From Planctomycetaceae bacterium (lineage in GTDB: Bacteria; Planctomycetota; Planctomycetia; Pirellulales; Pirellulaceae), in the NCBI GenBank assembly GCA_007695205.1, contig REEF01000510.1, forward strand, positions 1 through 28,134: 28,134 nucleotides of DNA. The letters are read 5' to 3'. The notes beneath the pieces are model-generated. The model was not told the DNA's origin and made no database searches. It saw only the letters and a list, made by a program, of their open reading frames with translations. Both the position numbers and the translations under genes were made by a program. Shown here piece by piece: positions 14,944-22,970 of the stretch (its first letter is position 1; the number at the start of each line of letters is the position of its first letter).

Positions 14944-15059
14944 GTCGCCGCGACCGCGTGCGGCGGAAGTGAGAGGCATCGCGAGCAGTAATTTCGGCGA
15001 CGTATGCTCGCTCGTTTCATGGATGCGGTCGCCCATCCAGGCAAAGGCAGTGCATCGGC

Positions 15060-16052
15060 ATGCATCTATTGATCACGGGTGGTTGCGGATTCATCGGCAC
15101 GAACTTCGTGCGTTTTGTGTTAGCCCAACGGCCTCGATGGCGGGTCACGAACCTGGATGCTTTGACCTATTCTGGAAACCCCGAAAACTTGAAGGACTTG
15201 GCTTCCGAGCCTCGCTACCGATTTGTTCACGGCAATATCTTGAACCGATCCCTGGTCGAAGAACTGCTCGGTCAATGCGACGCGATCGCGCATCTGGCTG
15301 CGGAAAGCCACGTCGATCGATCGATCGTCGATTCGCGACCTTTTGTCGAATCGAACATCGTCGGCACGCAGACGTTGTTGGACGGTGTGCGAACCGTGTG
15401 GGGGCCGACATCCGATAAGCGGTTTTTGCACGTGAGCACGGACGAGGTTTACGGTTCTCTGCCGCTGGACCAACCGGACTGGAAGTTCACCGAACAAACG
15501 CCCTTGCATACGAACAGCCCCTACAGCGCCAGCAAAGCGGGTAGCGATCTGCTGGTGCAAGCCTACCATCACACCTACGGCACCAACGCGGTGATCACTC
15601 GCTGCTCGAACAACTTTGGTCCCTACCAATTTCCCGAGAAGGTCATCCCGCTGTTCGTCACCAACCTGCTGGAAGGAAAAAAGGTGCCGCTGTACGGCGA
15701 TGGCCAGAACGTCCGCGATTGGTTACACGTCGAAGACCACTGCGAAGCTTTGTTGAGTGTGCTGGAGCGGGGACGGGCCGGCGAGGTTTACAACATTGGC
15801 GGGAATAACGAACGATCCAATCTCGAATTGACGCATACCATCCTCCGCTTGATGGGCAAGGATGAATCGGCGATCGAGTATGTGCCGGATCGACCGGGGC
15901 ACGACCGTCGCTACGCGATCGATGCCTCGAAGATCGAGAGCCATTTGGGGTGGAAACCGACTCGATCTCATTGGCCTTCCGCCCTAGAGCAGACCATTGG
16001 ATGGTACCAAGATAACCGCCATTGGTGGGGCAGACTGCGACCACAAGCGTGA
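15060..16052 (+). CDS. rfbB: dTDP-glucose 4,6-dehydratase (short-chain dehydrogenase fold)
   Basis: 330 aa, typical of RfbB/RmlB. It converts dTDP-glucose to dTDP-4-keto-6-deoxyglucose on the way to rhamnose and other deoxysugars. The NAD loop GGCGFIG is at 7-13, LDALTYSGNPENL at about 32-44, AESHVDRSI with its family-specific His-Val-Asp-Arg near 83-90, STDEVYG at 126-132 (catalytic Thr-Asp-Glu), YSASK at 155-159 (Tyr and Lys), and NNFGPYQFPEKVIPLF after it. The ribosome site before the ATG at 15060 is weak. It is not accompanied by rfbA, rfbC or rfbD here. Its neighbour downstream is the exosortase-like gene, consistent with surface polysaccharide or envelope work. Confidence 0.93.
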   Translation: MHLLITGGCGFIGTNFVRFVLAQRPRWRVTNLDALTYSGNPENLKDLASEPRYRFVHGNILNRSLVEELLGQCDAIAHLAAESHVDRSIVDSRPFVESNIVGTQTLLDGVRTVWGPTSDKRFLHVSTDEVYGSLPLDQPDWKFTEQTPLHTNSPYSASKAGSDLLVQAYHHTYGTNAVITRCSNNFGPYQFPEKVIPLFVTNLLEGKKVPLYGDGQNVRDWLHVEDHCEALLSVLERGRAGEVYNIGGNNERSNLELTHTILRLMGKDESAIEYVPDRPGHDRRYAIDASKIESHLGWKPTRSHWPSALEQTIGWYQDNRHWWGRLRPQA

Positions 16053-16152
16053 CGACTGATGGCGATGCAGGCTGTTTTTCACACCCGACAGCAGCAAATG
16101 CACTCGTTTTTACTGCCTCACGTACAAGTCGAAGATAGTTGAGAAACAGAGT

Positions 16153-17832
16153 ATGGCAGCGACGATGATGCGAACGCCGAACGGTTCACGGCCGCAGCTT
16201 GCCCGTTGGGGTTGGCTTGGGCGAACCGAGTTGCTTTGCGCGGTCATCGTGCTGTGTCATTTGCCTCTGGTTTGGCTGCAGTTCCAGCGAGCTTGGCAGA
16301 TCGACAGTTACCTCCATGCCCCGTTTTTGCTGTTGGCGATTGTCGGGCTCATGGTCCAGCGGTGGCGAAATCTGGAGAGCCCGGCGGTCTGCCGGCCTGG
16401 CTGGGCCAGTTTGATGATGTTGATCGTCGGTCTTGGTCTATTGGCGGCATCGGTCGCTCTGCGTTCACCATGGTTGGGGACGGTTTCCCTTGTGGTTAGC
16501 CTGTTAGGGTTATTGCTTAGCTTCGGATCGGAGGCGACTGTGCGTCTGCTGCCGGTCTGGATGTTGTTATGGTTGTTATTGCCTTTGCCGTTTCGCTGGG
16601 ATCAGCGTCTGACCCTGGTAATCCAGGATTTATCCAGCAGGGGCGGCAGCGCCTTGCTGGATCTTTGGGGCTTGAATCATGTCCTGGCCGGTTTCGTATT
16701 GGAGCTTCCGGGTCGCGCTTTGCCGGTCGAAGACGTCAGCGGTGGAATCGCCCCGTTGTTTGCTGCCGTTTCCGCTGCCGCGGTCCTGGCAGTATGGCTG
16801 CAGCGGGGCATCCTTCATGGCAGTCTGTTGATCGCCTCTTCTGTTTTTTGGGGGATGGGGTTCAGCGTTATCGGTTTTGCACTGGCCGTCGATCTTTTGG
16901 CTTCAGGCTGGATCGATGTTACCTCGGGTGGGCCTCAGGCCTCATTCAGTGCGGGATCCTTCGCAGCGATGCTGCTGGTGCTGATCAGCACCGATCGGCT
17001 CTTGCTGTTTCTGTTTGATTGGCCCTTTGGCCGGTTGATCGAGGAGGAGGAGTCGTTGGAGGAGGAGTTCGAGGAAGAGGATGCGTTGGCTGTTGACGTA
17101 ACGCCCGCGCCGGCGCGGGCGATCGGTGCGTTCAGCTTGTTCTGGCTGCTGACGCTTGGTTTTTTAGCGGTCGGCTTTTGGCAGGTGGCCGCTTGGGAAT
17201 CGGTTAGATCGCACGGCCGGGGGCCTTCACGCGCGACGACATTGTCTGCTGGTCAAGCCAACGTGCCCTGGGGAGACGTTTTGACCGAGGCCAGTCTGCC
17301 TCAGTTGCCGGGAGCCTGGAAGATGGTGGGCTTCCATACGCTAGCGCGGGCTCATGACAGCGATTTGGGGCGTTTTTCCGTAGCATGGCGATATGTGGGC
17401 GAGCGGGATGAGGCTGTCATCTCTGTGGATTTTCCGTTGGATGTCAGGCACCAGCCCATCCGGGCGTTCGAGGTTCGCGGCTGGGAAATCGAATCGTATC
17501 GCGTTTTGAGTGACAGCGAGTTCGACCAGCCGGTGTTAGAGTTTTGGATGCGCGATGGGGGTGGGCGACGAGGCTATGTACTCGTGCATCAACGAACCGA
17601 AGATGGCGAGGTGATCGAGCCGTCCCACGGTAGGCGACAGTCCTTCATCGATTGGTGGGAAAGCCTGCGCGAGCAGGTGCTGGAACGATTTGGCAAGGCA
17701 GACCCGTCACCCGGCAGGGTGCAGATTTCTCTGTCGATCACCGGGGATCTGCCGTTAAATGCGCAGCAGCGGACCGAAGCGACGGAGGCATTTCGGGCAA
17801 GCGTTGACCGCATCACGGAACTCATGTGGTGA
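16153..17832 (+). CDS. xrtU: Exosortase-like polytopic membrane protein (XrtU type) without catalytic Cys
   Basis: 559 aa. Residues 25-290 form about eight membrane segments with the spacing of exosortase/EpsH proteins, including WLLLPLPFRWDQRLTL before the motif region. Where exosortases have VxxxCSG, this protein reads VEDVSGG (192-198): Ser196 occupies the Cys position. The later NxxR region (about 233-244, VFWGMGFSVIGF) and the His position (about 262-270) also lack the expected Arg and His. An acidic linker (297-310) and a further membrane segment (325-347) lead to a soluble C-terminal domain (350-559) resembling the EpsI-like domains fused to some exosortases. A protein-sorting or polysaccharide-export role is therefore uncertain; it may be a non-catalytic relative. 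The assignment to XrtU rests on gene context and overall look. The following TPR gene overlaps its end. Confidence 0.72.
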   Translation: MAATMMRTPNGSRPQLARWGWLGRTELLCAVIVLCHLPLVWLQFQRAWQIDSYLHAPFLLLAIVGLMVQRWRNLESPAVCRPGWASLMMLIVGLGLLAASVALRSPWLGTVSLVVSLLGLLLSFGSEATVRLLPVWMLLWLLLPLPFRWDQRLTLVIQDLSSRGGSALLDLWGLNHVLAGFVLELPGRALPVEDVSGGIAPLFAAVSAAAVLAVWLQRGILHGSLLIASSVFWGMGFSVIGFALAVDLLASGWIDVTSGGPQASFSAGSFAAMLLVLISTDRLLLFLFDWPFGRLIEEEESLEEEFEEEDALAVDVTPAPARAIGAFSLFWLLTLGFLAVGFWQVAAWESVRSHGRGPSRATTLSAGQANVPWGDVLTEASLPQLPGAWKMVGFHTLARAHDSDLGRFSVAWRYVGERDEAVISVDFPLDVRHQPIRAFEVRGWEIESYRVLSDSEFDQPVLEFWMRDGGGRRGYVLVHQRTEDGEVIEPSHGRRQSFIDWWESLREQVLERFGKADPSPGRVQISLSITGDLPLNAQQRTEATEAFRASVDRITELMW

Positions 17833-17846
17833 AGGGGCTGTTGATC

Positions 17847-19358
17847 GTGCACGAGGAAATTGACTCCCAGCCGTTGTCCGAACGATTGCTGGAATTAAAG
17901 GACGCGATCCTATTCCGTGTCCAGACTTGGTTTTTCACCCGTCATCTGGAACTGCTGCTACAGGGAGCACCCGCCCTGATCCTGGCAGTCGGCCTACTGC
18001 TGCTTGCTGCTCATGTCCGTCGCGCACCCAGCAGCACGCTGATCACCCGATACGTTGTCGCGGTCGAGCAAGCTTTGGAGAATGAAGACGTGAGCAGCGC
18101 CAAAGTCTACGTGCGGAAATTGGTCCTGATGGATGAACCTGGTCCGCAAACCCAATACGCGCTGGCACGCCTGGCCGAATCCGAAGGGGATACATCACGA
18201 GCGAATCGCCTGATGAATGACTTGGCGCCTTACCCGAGCGTCGGGTATCCGGCGGCTCATTTCTGGATGGGCAAGCACTTGCAACAAGCCGACAGCGGCG
18301 AAAACGCCGGCGACACGATGTGGCGAGATCAGGCGATCCATCACTTCGAGCAATCCTTGCGGACGGCGGAATTCCGCGACCGAGCGCAAGAAAAACTGGC
18401 CGAATTGTATCTGGAGACCAACGATACGGCACAAGCCGTCAGGTACCTCGAAGAATCCGCGCCCAGGCGTCCCGAATTCTATCTTCTGCTGGCCGAGGTC
18501 TATTCGCAACGTCAGGACAATGTGCGTTTGCTGCGCGCTTTACGTCATGCCCGTCAGTACTTTCAGTCGCGAGTCGATCGCGACCCTGCTGATGCGGAGG
18601 CCCGAGTCTCCTTGGCCCAGGTCCATCGATTGGATGGAAATCTGGCAGAAGCCGAAACGCTTTTGCAGGAAGGGTTGGTGGCGGCCGATGCGCCGCCATT
18701 GCGAAACGCACTGGCGGAACTGTATCTGGTGAAAGCAGGTCAGCAGGGAATCAGCGATTCGAGGCATCTGGCCCAGAGTCTTGATCTTTTGACCAAAGCC
18801 CTGGAGGTCGCTCCGGATCATCCGAAAGTGGTGGATCGCTTGGCGATGTTCTTACGATATTCGGGAGCGTCCAGCGATCAGATGCGAGACCGCCTGAGGG
18901 ATCTTTTGGCCACAGGGCAAAGCCCGGCAACCATGCATCTGCTGGTCGGATCATCGCTTGTCGCCGATGGACGGTGGAACGACGCCAGGCGGCATCTGGT
19001 GCAGGCTTATCGCCTGAATTCCCGCCTGCCGTCGCTGTTGAATCAATTGGCATGGGCGTTGGCAAGTGGCGAGGATACCGAACTGGACCGCGCGCTGCGA
19101 CTAGCCGAAATCGCGGTGCGCATTTCAGGTGGCGAACCCGAGATGCGGGCGACTCGCGGCAGAATTCTAGCCGGACTCGAACGATGGCAGGAGGCACTGA
19201 CCGACTTAGAAGCCGTGCTGCTCATCGGTGTGGAACAGGCCGAATTGCACGCGACGCTGGCACAGGTCTACCTGGCGCTAGGCGATCACGAGATGGCTAA
19301 ACGCCATGAGGCGCTGGCTGCCCGACGGGCAAGGCAATCGACCCCTCGCACGCCGTAG
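17847..19358 (+). CDS. Membrane-anchored TPR-repeat protein
   Basis: 503 aa from the GTG at 17847, chosen because GAAGGGG lies about 9 nt upstream; a GTG at 17826 in the same frame would overlap xrtU by 7 bp. Residues 36-57 form one membrane segment (LLLQGAPALILAVGLLLLA). The remainder is a series of about ten helix-turn-helix units with TPR spacing, for example AQEKLAELYLETNDTAQAVRYLEES, ARVSLAQVHRLDGNLAEAETLLQEGL and LHATLAQVYLALGDHEMAKRHE. TPR proteins are scaffolds; coupling to xrtU suggests a partner in the same envelope process. Such TPR genes next to exosortase genes are common. No enzymatic motif is present. Confidence 0.8.
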   Translation: MHEEIDSQPLSERLLELKDAILFRVQTWFFTRHLELLLQGAPALILAVGLLLLAAHVRRAPSSTLITRYVVAVEQALENEDVSSAKVYVRKLVLMDEPGPQTQYALARLAESEGDTSRANRLMNDLAPYPSVGYPAAHFWMGKHLQQADSGENAGDTMWRDQAIHHFEQSLRTAEFRDRAQEKLAELYLETNDTAQAVRYLEESAPRRPEFYLLLAEVYSQRQDNVRLLRALRHARQYFQSRVDRDPADAEARVSLAQVHRLDGNLAEAETLLQEGLVAADAPPLRNALAELYLVKAGQQGISDSRHLAQSLDLLTKALEVAPDHPKVVDRLAMFLRYSGASSDQMRDRLRDLLATGQSPATMHLLVGSSLVADGRWNDARRHLVQAYRLNSRLPSLLNQLAWALASGEDTELDRALRLAEIAVRISGGEPEMRATRGRILAGLERWQEALTDLEAVLLIGVEQAELHATLAQVYLALGDHEMAKRHEALAARRARQSTPRTP

Positions 19359-19388
19359 ACCGATGGCTTTGACGCGACGCCTCCACCG

Positions 19389-20498
19389 TCACCAGGTGTA
19401 CTGCCCGCCCAACGACAAGCCGTGGAACCAGGCTTCTCGATCGGATCTGATCCTGTTGCCCGTATCGAATGTCATCGGGGACACCCTTTGGGCCGGGGCC
19501 AGGGCAACGCCCGGGATGTACCAGAGTTCGTATCCGGCATGAGCGCTCAGTCGCTGTGTGAGTTGGAGATGGGCGTTAAAGCCCAGTTCGAAGATACCGG
19601 CGACCTGAACCTTGTTCGCCCTGTTGTCCAGCACGATCTGTTCCGCGTTGATCACTTGAGTCCGACCGTTCACGATGTTGGCATAGATACCGCCTTTGAG
19701 TCTGCCGCTGACGGTCAGCATATTCGTCGCTCCGATCGGATGCAGCATTTCCACCCCTGCCTGCGGGCCGATCAACCGGTTTTGAAGCCTCGATTGGAAC
19801 AGTCCCGTCTCGACGCCCTCATTGATCGGACGCTGCGAGAGAAAGTCGTAGGATTCGCTGAGGTCGAGGTAGCGGATGCCCAACAGGCACGTCATGGTAT
19901 CCCAGTCGTAATAACGCTGGTGGGCCTCGATGCTAAACAGCGACGACTTGTATCGCTGATATTGATAATTTGCCTGGCTGAACGCGGACAGATTCACCTG
20001 TCCATCCGCAGATACAAGCCTGCTGCCTGACAAATTCTCTCCCGTCACTTCGGCCTCGGATATCCAGTCCAGATCGCCCATGTACGAGACTTCCCAACCG
20101 TCCGAGCAGTCTCGTCGTCGTCCGGCGGTGATTCGCATCCCGCCCTCGTACGCGAAGGGAGCCAGTTCGAAATCGCGGGTGAGAGACACGCGGTCGTAGG
20201 TTTCATTGGAAATCAGCAGTGCCTCGCCGCGTACGTACCATGCGGGCCAACAGCTCATTCCGTAATCGGGCGAAAATGCAGGCGAGAAAAAGTCTCCCTC
20301 ACTCAGCAGCATTTCATCCGCTACGCTGGGAATCGGTGCCGGAACTCCCTGCATTCCCATCGTATCATCCATAACGATGGTGGCGGACGGCTGAGGCGGT
20401 AACTCTTGTGCCCCGGCATCTTGCCATCGACTAGTCGAGCAGACCCCCAGCAACAGGGCCAGAACCGGTATCGCGATGGCGCTGGTTCGAGTGTTCAC
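19389..20498 (-). CDS. BBP7-like outer-membrane beta-barrel protein
   Basis: 369 aa with a GTG start at 20498 and AAGGGGGA about 8 nt upstream. Residues 1-31 are a signal peptide (AIAIPVLALLLGV core, cleavage near AGAQE). The mature chain begins with a WPAWYVRGEALL segment, the opening of planctomycete BBP7 proteins (PF07585), followed by alternating amphipathic strands such as WEVSYMGDLDWISEAEV, LFSIEAHQRYYDW and LLGIRYLDLSESYDF. It ends in SLGGQYTW with a terminal aromatic residue, as in outer-membrane barrels. Function probably a pore or structural barrel; unknown in detail. The gene follows the lipoprotein gene by 60 bp and is convergent with the TPR gene, 30 bp away. Confidence 0.82.
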   Translation of the reverse strand: MNTRTSAIAIPVLALLLGVCSTSRWQDAGAQELPPQPSATIVMDDTMGMQGVPAPIPSVADEMLLSEGDFFSPAFSPDYGMSCWPAWYVRGEALLISNETYDRVSLTRDFELAPFAYEGGMRITAGRRRDCSDGWEVSYMGDLDWISEAEVTGENLSGSRLVSADGQVNLSAFSQANYQYQRYKSSLFSIEAHQRYYDWDTMTCLLGIRYLDLSESYDFLSQRPINEGVETGLFQSRLQNRLIGPQAGVEMLHPIGATNMLTVSGRLKGGIYANIVNGRTQVINAEQIVLDNRANKVQVAGIFELGFNAHLQLTQRLSAHAGYELWYIPGVALAPAQRVSPMTFDTGNRIRSDREAWFHGLSLGGQYTW

Positions 20499-20558
20499 GA
20501 CGATTTCCCCCTTGGATTCCCTATATTCAATCTTGGACTCATTCGACGAGATTTCAGG

Positions 20559-21632
20559 TCATGGCATTTGGATTCGACGGCCTTGGGCTCGGATTTCAAT
20601 CAGGTCGACAACCGGGATCAATTGCGAGCGTCGGATTGTCGAGATGATGTCGATCGCTTGACGTTCATTCTGGGCGTACCCGCGGACGATCAAACGAGCT
20701 GGCTCTCGCTGGCATTCGATACGGCTGCCGGGAAAAAGCTGGTGGATCACCGTTTCGATCCTCTGCGACTTCAATCCCAACTCCAGTCTCGACGCATCGT
20801 TGATGGGGCGTAGCTCTGCCACCGGTGCTGGGTCTAACGGGCTGTCGCTAATCACCGACCGATCCCGGAGAATCGCGGGAGCTGGAGATTCGACGTCGTT
20901 CGACCGCAGTCGCCGAAGCGGCGCCGACACGTCTGCATCATCGGCAAGCATTCCTTGCGCCGTTCCTTCCGATGAAGCGTGCTCGACATCAGCCGCGATG
21001 TGGCGGACTGCAGGTGTTGGTTCGGACATCTGCAGCGATGCGAGTGCCAGGTCGGCTTGATCATGGTGATCTGAGGTGGGCAATGCTTCCATGCCGTGAT
21101 GGCGCAGCGGCGGCAATGGCGGCAGGGCACTTCGCTTCGGTTCACCTTGGGGTTCAAACGCGGAAGGCTCCGGCGTCAGGACGGCGATCGACTCTGATTC
21201 CAACTCGGAAATCTCCGGCACATCGAGCTTCGGCACGTCGAGCTCCGCCAGATCCACTTTCGATGGCTCGGTCTTCGTCATTTCATCCGAAGACACGACG
21301 GTGCGACGACTGGACGTTTTTCCCGATGGGATAACGATCGGTAGGACCCCGGAGAATTCCAGGGGAACGATCGCACGTTCGGCAGCCATTTGATTGCATT
21401 CAAGTTCGCGGCGGGGGTGCGGTATGCCGCGAGGTTTCGCCCACTTGGCTGTTTCTCCGTCGGACGCTTCGTGCTCCAAAAAACCACGGACGCATGCTTC
21501 CCATGATCCAACAGAACATTGAATAAGGACGGCCGGCGTCTGCGCTCGATCAGACACCTCGACTCGTCCCGATTCGCCACATGCGGACAAGCTGATGATG
21601 CAAGCAAGGCTTAAGGCTGCTGTGTATCCCAT
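20559..21632 (-). CDS. Predicted lipoprotein with low-complexity middle and small C-terminal alpha/beta domain
   Basis: 357 aa from the ATG at 21632, chosen because GAAGG lies about 9 nt upstream and because it places LSLACIISLSAC as a lipobox-ended signal peptide; the frame is open to 21668. The middle (about 100-270) is rich in Pro, Glu, Ser and Asp with repeats such as AELDVPKLDVPEISELE, and is probably disordered. Residues 285-357 (LELGLKSQRIETVIHQLFPGSRIECQ...LIVRGYAQNERQAIDIISTI) resemble the short alpha/beta domain at the N-terminus of CpaC-like secretins or a BON domain. It may tie an envelope complex together. It is 60 bp upstream of the BBP7-like barrel, so the two are probably co-expressed. 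The function is not known. Confidence 0.65.
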   Translation of the reverse strand: MGYTAALSLACIISLSACGESGRVEVSDRAQTPAVLIQCSVGSWEACVRGFLEHEASDGETAKWAKPRGIPHPRRELECNQMAAERAIVPLEFSGVLPIVIPSGKTSSRRTVVSSDEMTKTEPSKVDLAELDVPKLDVPEISELESESIAVLTPEPSAFEPQGEPKRSALPPLPPLRHHGMEALPTSDHHDQADLALASLQMSEPTPAVRHIAADVEHASSEGTAQGMLADDADVSAPLRRLRSNDVESPAPAILRDRSVISDSPLDPAPVAELRPINDASRLELGLKSQRIETVIHQLFPGSRIECQREPARLIVRGYAQNERQAIDIISTIRRSQLIPVVDLIEIRAQGRRIQMP

Positions 21633-21949
21633 CTCGCCAACCTTCTCTCTGACAAAATCGCAGATCACTTGTTATCCGGCAACTCTCCATGAATCTGTCG
21701 ATATGAATCCACACATTCCAGGCGAATGCTGCTTGGGCGGAAAGAACCGGGTTTTCCTTTTCCTAGGGATGTATCGGATGGTGGGATTCGTCAGGTTGAA
21801 CGGAATATGCGATCAGTGGGCAGGTTCCCCCTCACGATGTTCGGGCTAGCTTTGCTGGCAGCGCAACGAAGAGGGGCATTTTTTTGGGGGGGCAGTCCGG
21901 CGAACGGTGCCTTGATGGCGATCTGGTGGAAGGGACTGCCAGAGCAGAA
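21633..21949. other. Intergenic region with T7G7 run and hairpin
   Basis: About 317 bp between the coiled-coil gene and the lipoprotein gene, both on the minus strand. A run of seven T (21879-21885) is followed directly by seven G (21886-21892). A perfect hairpin GGCAGTCC (21891-21898) with GGACTGCC (21933-21940) abuts it. On the minus strand the stem is followed by C and A runs, not T, so it is not a canonical terminator. The lipoprotein promoter should be here but no clear box pair was seen. Confidence 0.4.
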
Positions 21950-22816
21950 TCAGGAACGAAGGTCTTGATCTTCGACTTGGATTTCCGGGCCTCCGGCGGC
22001 GCGGACAGTGATTCGATAGGTCTTCCCTTTTTGCACCTTGATCGAAACCGCGTCGCCGTGCAGTGCCCGAATCCCCATCTCGGCGGCCCGCTTGGGATCG
22101 TTGGCGATCTGCCAGAAATCGCTCCAAATCTTGGCTTCGAATTCGGACATCACGCTGCCGCGTTCGTAAGAGCCCGGTCGTTGGCCAGGTTCGTCCAGCG
22201 AGAATCCGTCCCTTGGTTTCTGGAATTCACCAAAGATACGGTTAAACAGACAGATGGAAGTGCCTCGCTGAAGATCAGCTTGTTCTACGTACTTATCTTC
22301 GAATTTCACGACCAGGTAGTCGACGTAGATCATCTGGCCTTCGAGTTCAAAACGGCGAGGCTCTCCAATGGGTTCGTCCATCTCGTTCAACTCGACAAAT
22401 TCGATCGACGAAACGACCTGTCCCGTTTCGTCGTCTTCGACCACGTCCAGCACCGTGATGCGGGCCAGACGCCGTTCCATCTTGTGTAATCGCAGCGCCG
22501 TATCCAGTCGTTGGATCTCCGCCTGCTTTTGGCGGAGATCCTCATTCAAGTCCACGATTTGGACTTTTTGGTCCGCGATGGTCTGCTGATGCTCGAAGAT
22601 TTCCGTGTCGCGAGCGGCCAGTTGTTGACGCGTATCGGCCAAAGCGGCCTCTTTGGCGTCCAGTTCCTGTTGGGCGCGCACCAATTCCTGATCCGCAGCA
22701 TGATAAGTTTGATAGCCCAGCCAACTGACCGCCCCGACGGCGGCAAAGATGAGCATCGCCATCATGGTTCGCAACAGACTGTTTAGCGTTTGCAGTTTTT
22801 CCATCGTCCTAGGCAT
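21950..22816 (-). CDS. Membrane-anchored coiled-coil protein
   Basis: 288 aa from the ATG at 22816 (MPRTMEKL), with GGGAG 8 nt upstream; a GTG at 22831 would add five residues. One membrane segment lies at about 17-37 (MAMLIFAAVGAVSWLGYQTY). Residues 41-112 form a strong coiled coil (QQELDAKEAALADTRQQL and onward). The C-terminal 170 residues are a predicted soluble beta-rich domain with many acidic residues and a segment EFEAKIWSDFWQIANDP; I do not recognise it. Orientation puts this domain outside the cytoplasm. The gene lies about 155 bp downstream of the FGE-fold gene on the same strand. Similar proteins seem typical of planctomycetes, but the function is unknown. Confidence 0.72.
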   Translation of the reverse strand: MPRTMEKLQTLNSLLRTMMAMLIFAAVGAVSWLGYQTYHAADQELVRAQQELDAKEAALADTRQQLAARDTEIFEHQQTIADQKVQIVDLNEDLRQKQAEIQRLDTALRLHKMERRLARITVLDVVEDDETGQVVSSIEFVELNEMDEPIGEPRRFELEGQMIYVDYLVVKFEDKYVEQADLQRGTSICLFNRIFGEFQKPRDGFSLDEPGQRPGSYERGSVMSEFEAKIWSDFWQIANDPKRAAEMGIRALHGDAVSIKVQKGKTYRITVRAAGGPEIQVEDQDLRS

Positions 22817-22970
22817 CCACGGATCTCCCACCTTCCACGAGAAATTCGGGCCAGCGTGGTGTCGCCGGCGACTGTACGGGCTTCGATTTCGAATTGTCTT
22901 CGAAATCCAGTTCCGTTGATACCGGTTATGTCGGCGTTTCTGGTTCTCCCCGACCTTGATCCGACTGCGT

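Noticed and set aside
16153..19358. A complete exosortase/PEP-CTERM sorting locus
   Set aside because: No protein in the window ends in a PEP-CTERM-like tail (motif, membrane segment, basic end), and the exosortase-like protein lacks the catalytic Cys.
21891..21940. Rho-independent terminator of the coiled-coil gene
   Set aside because: The stem is perfect but is followed on the minus strand by C and A runs instead of T.
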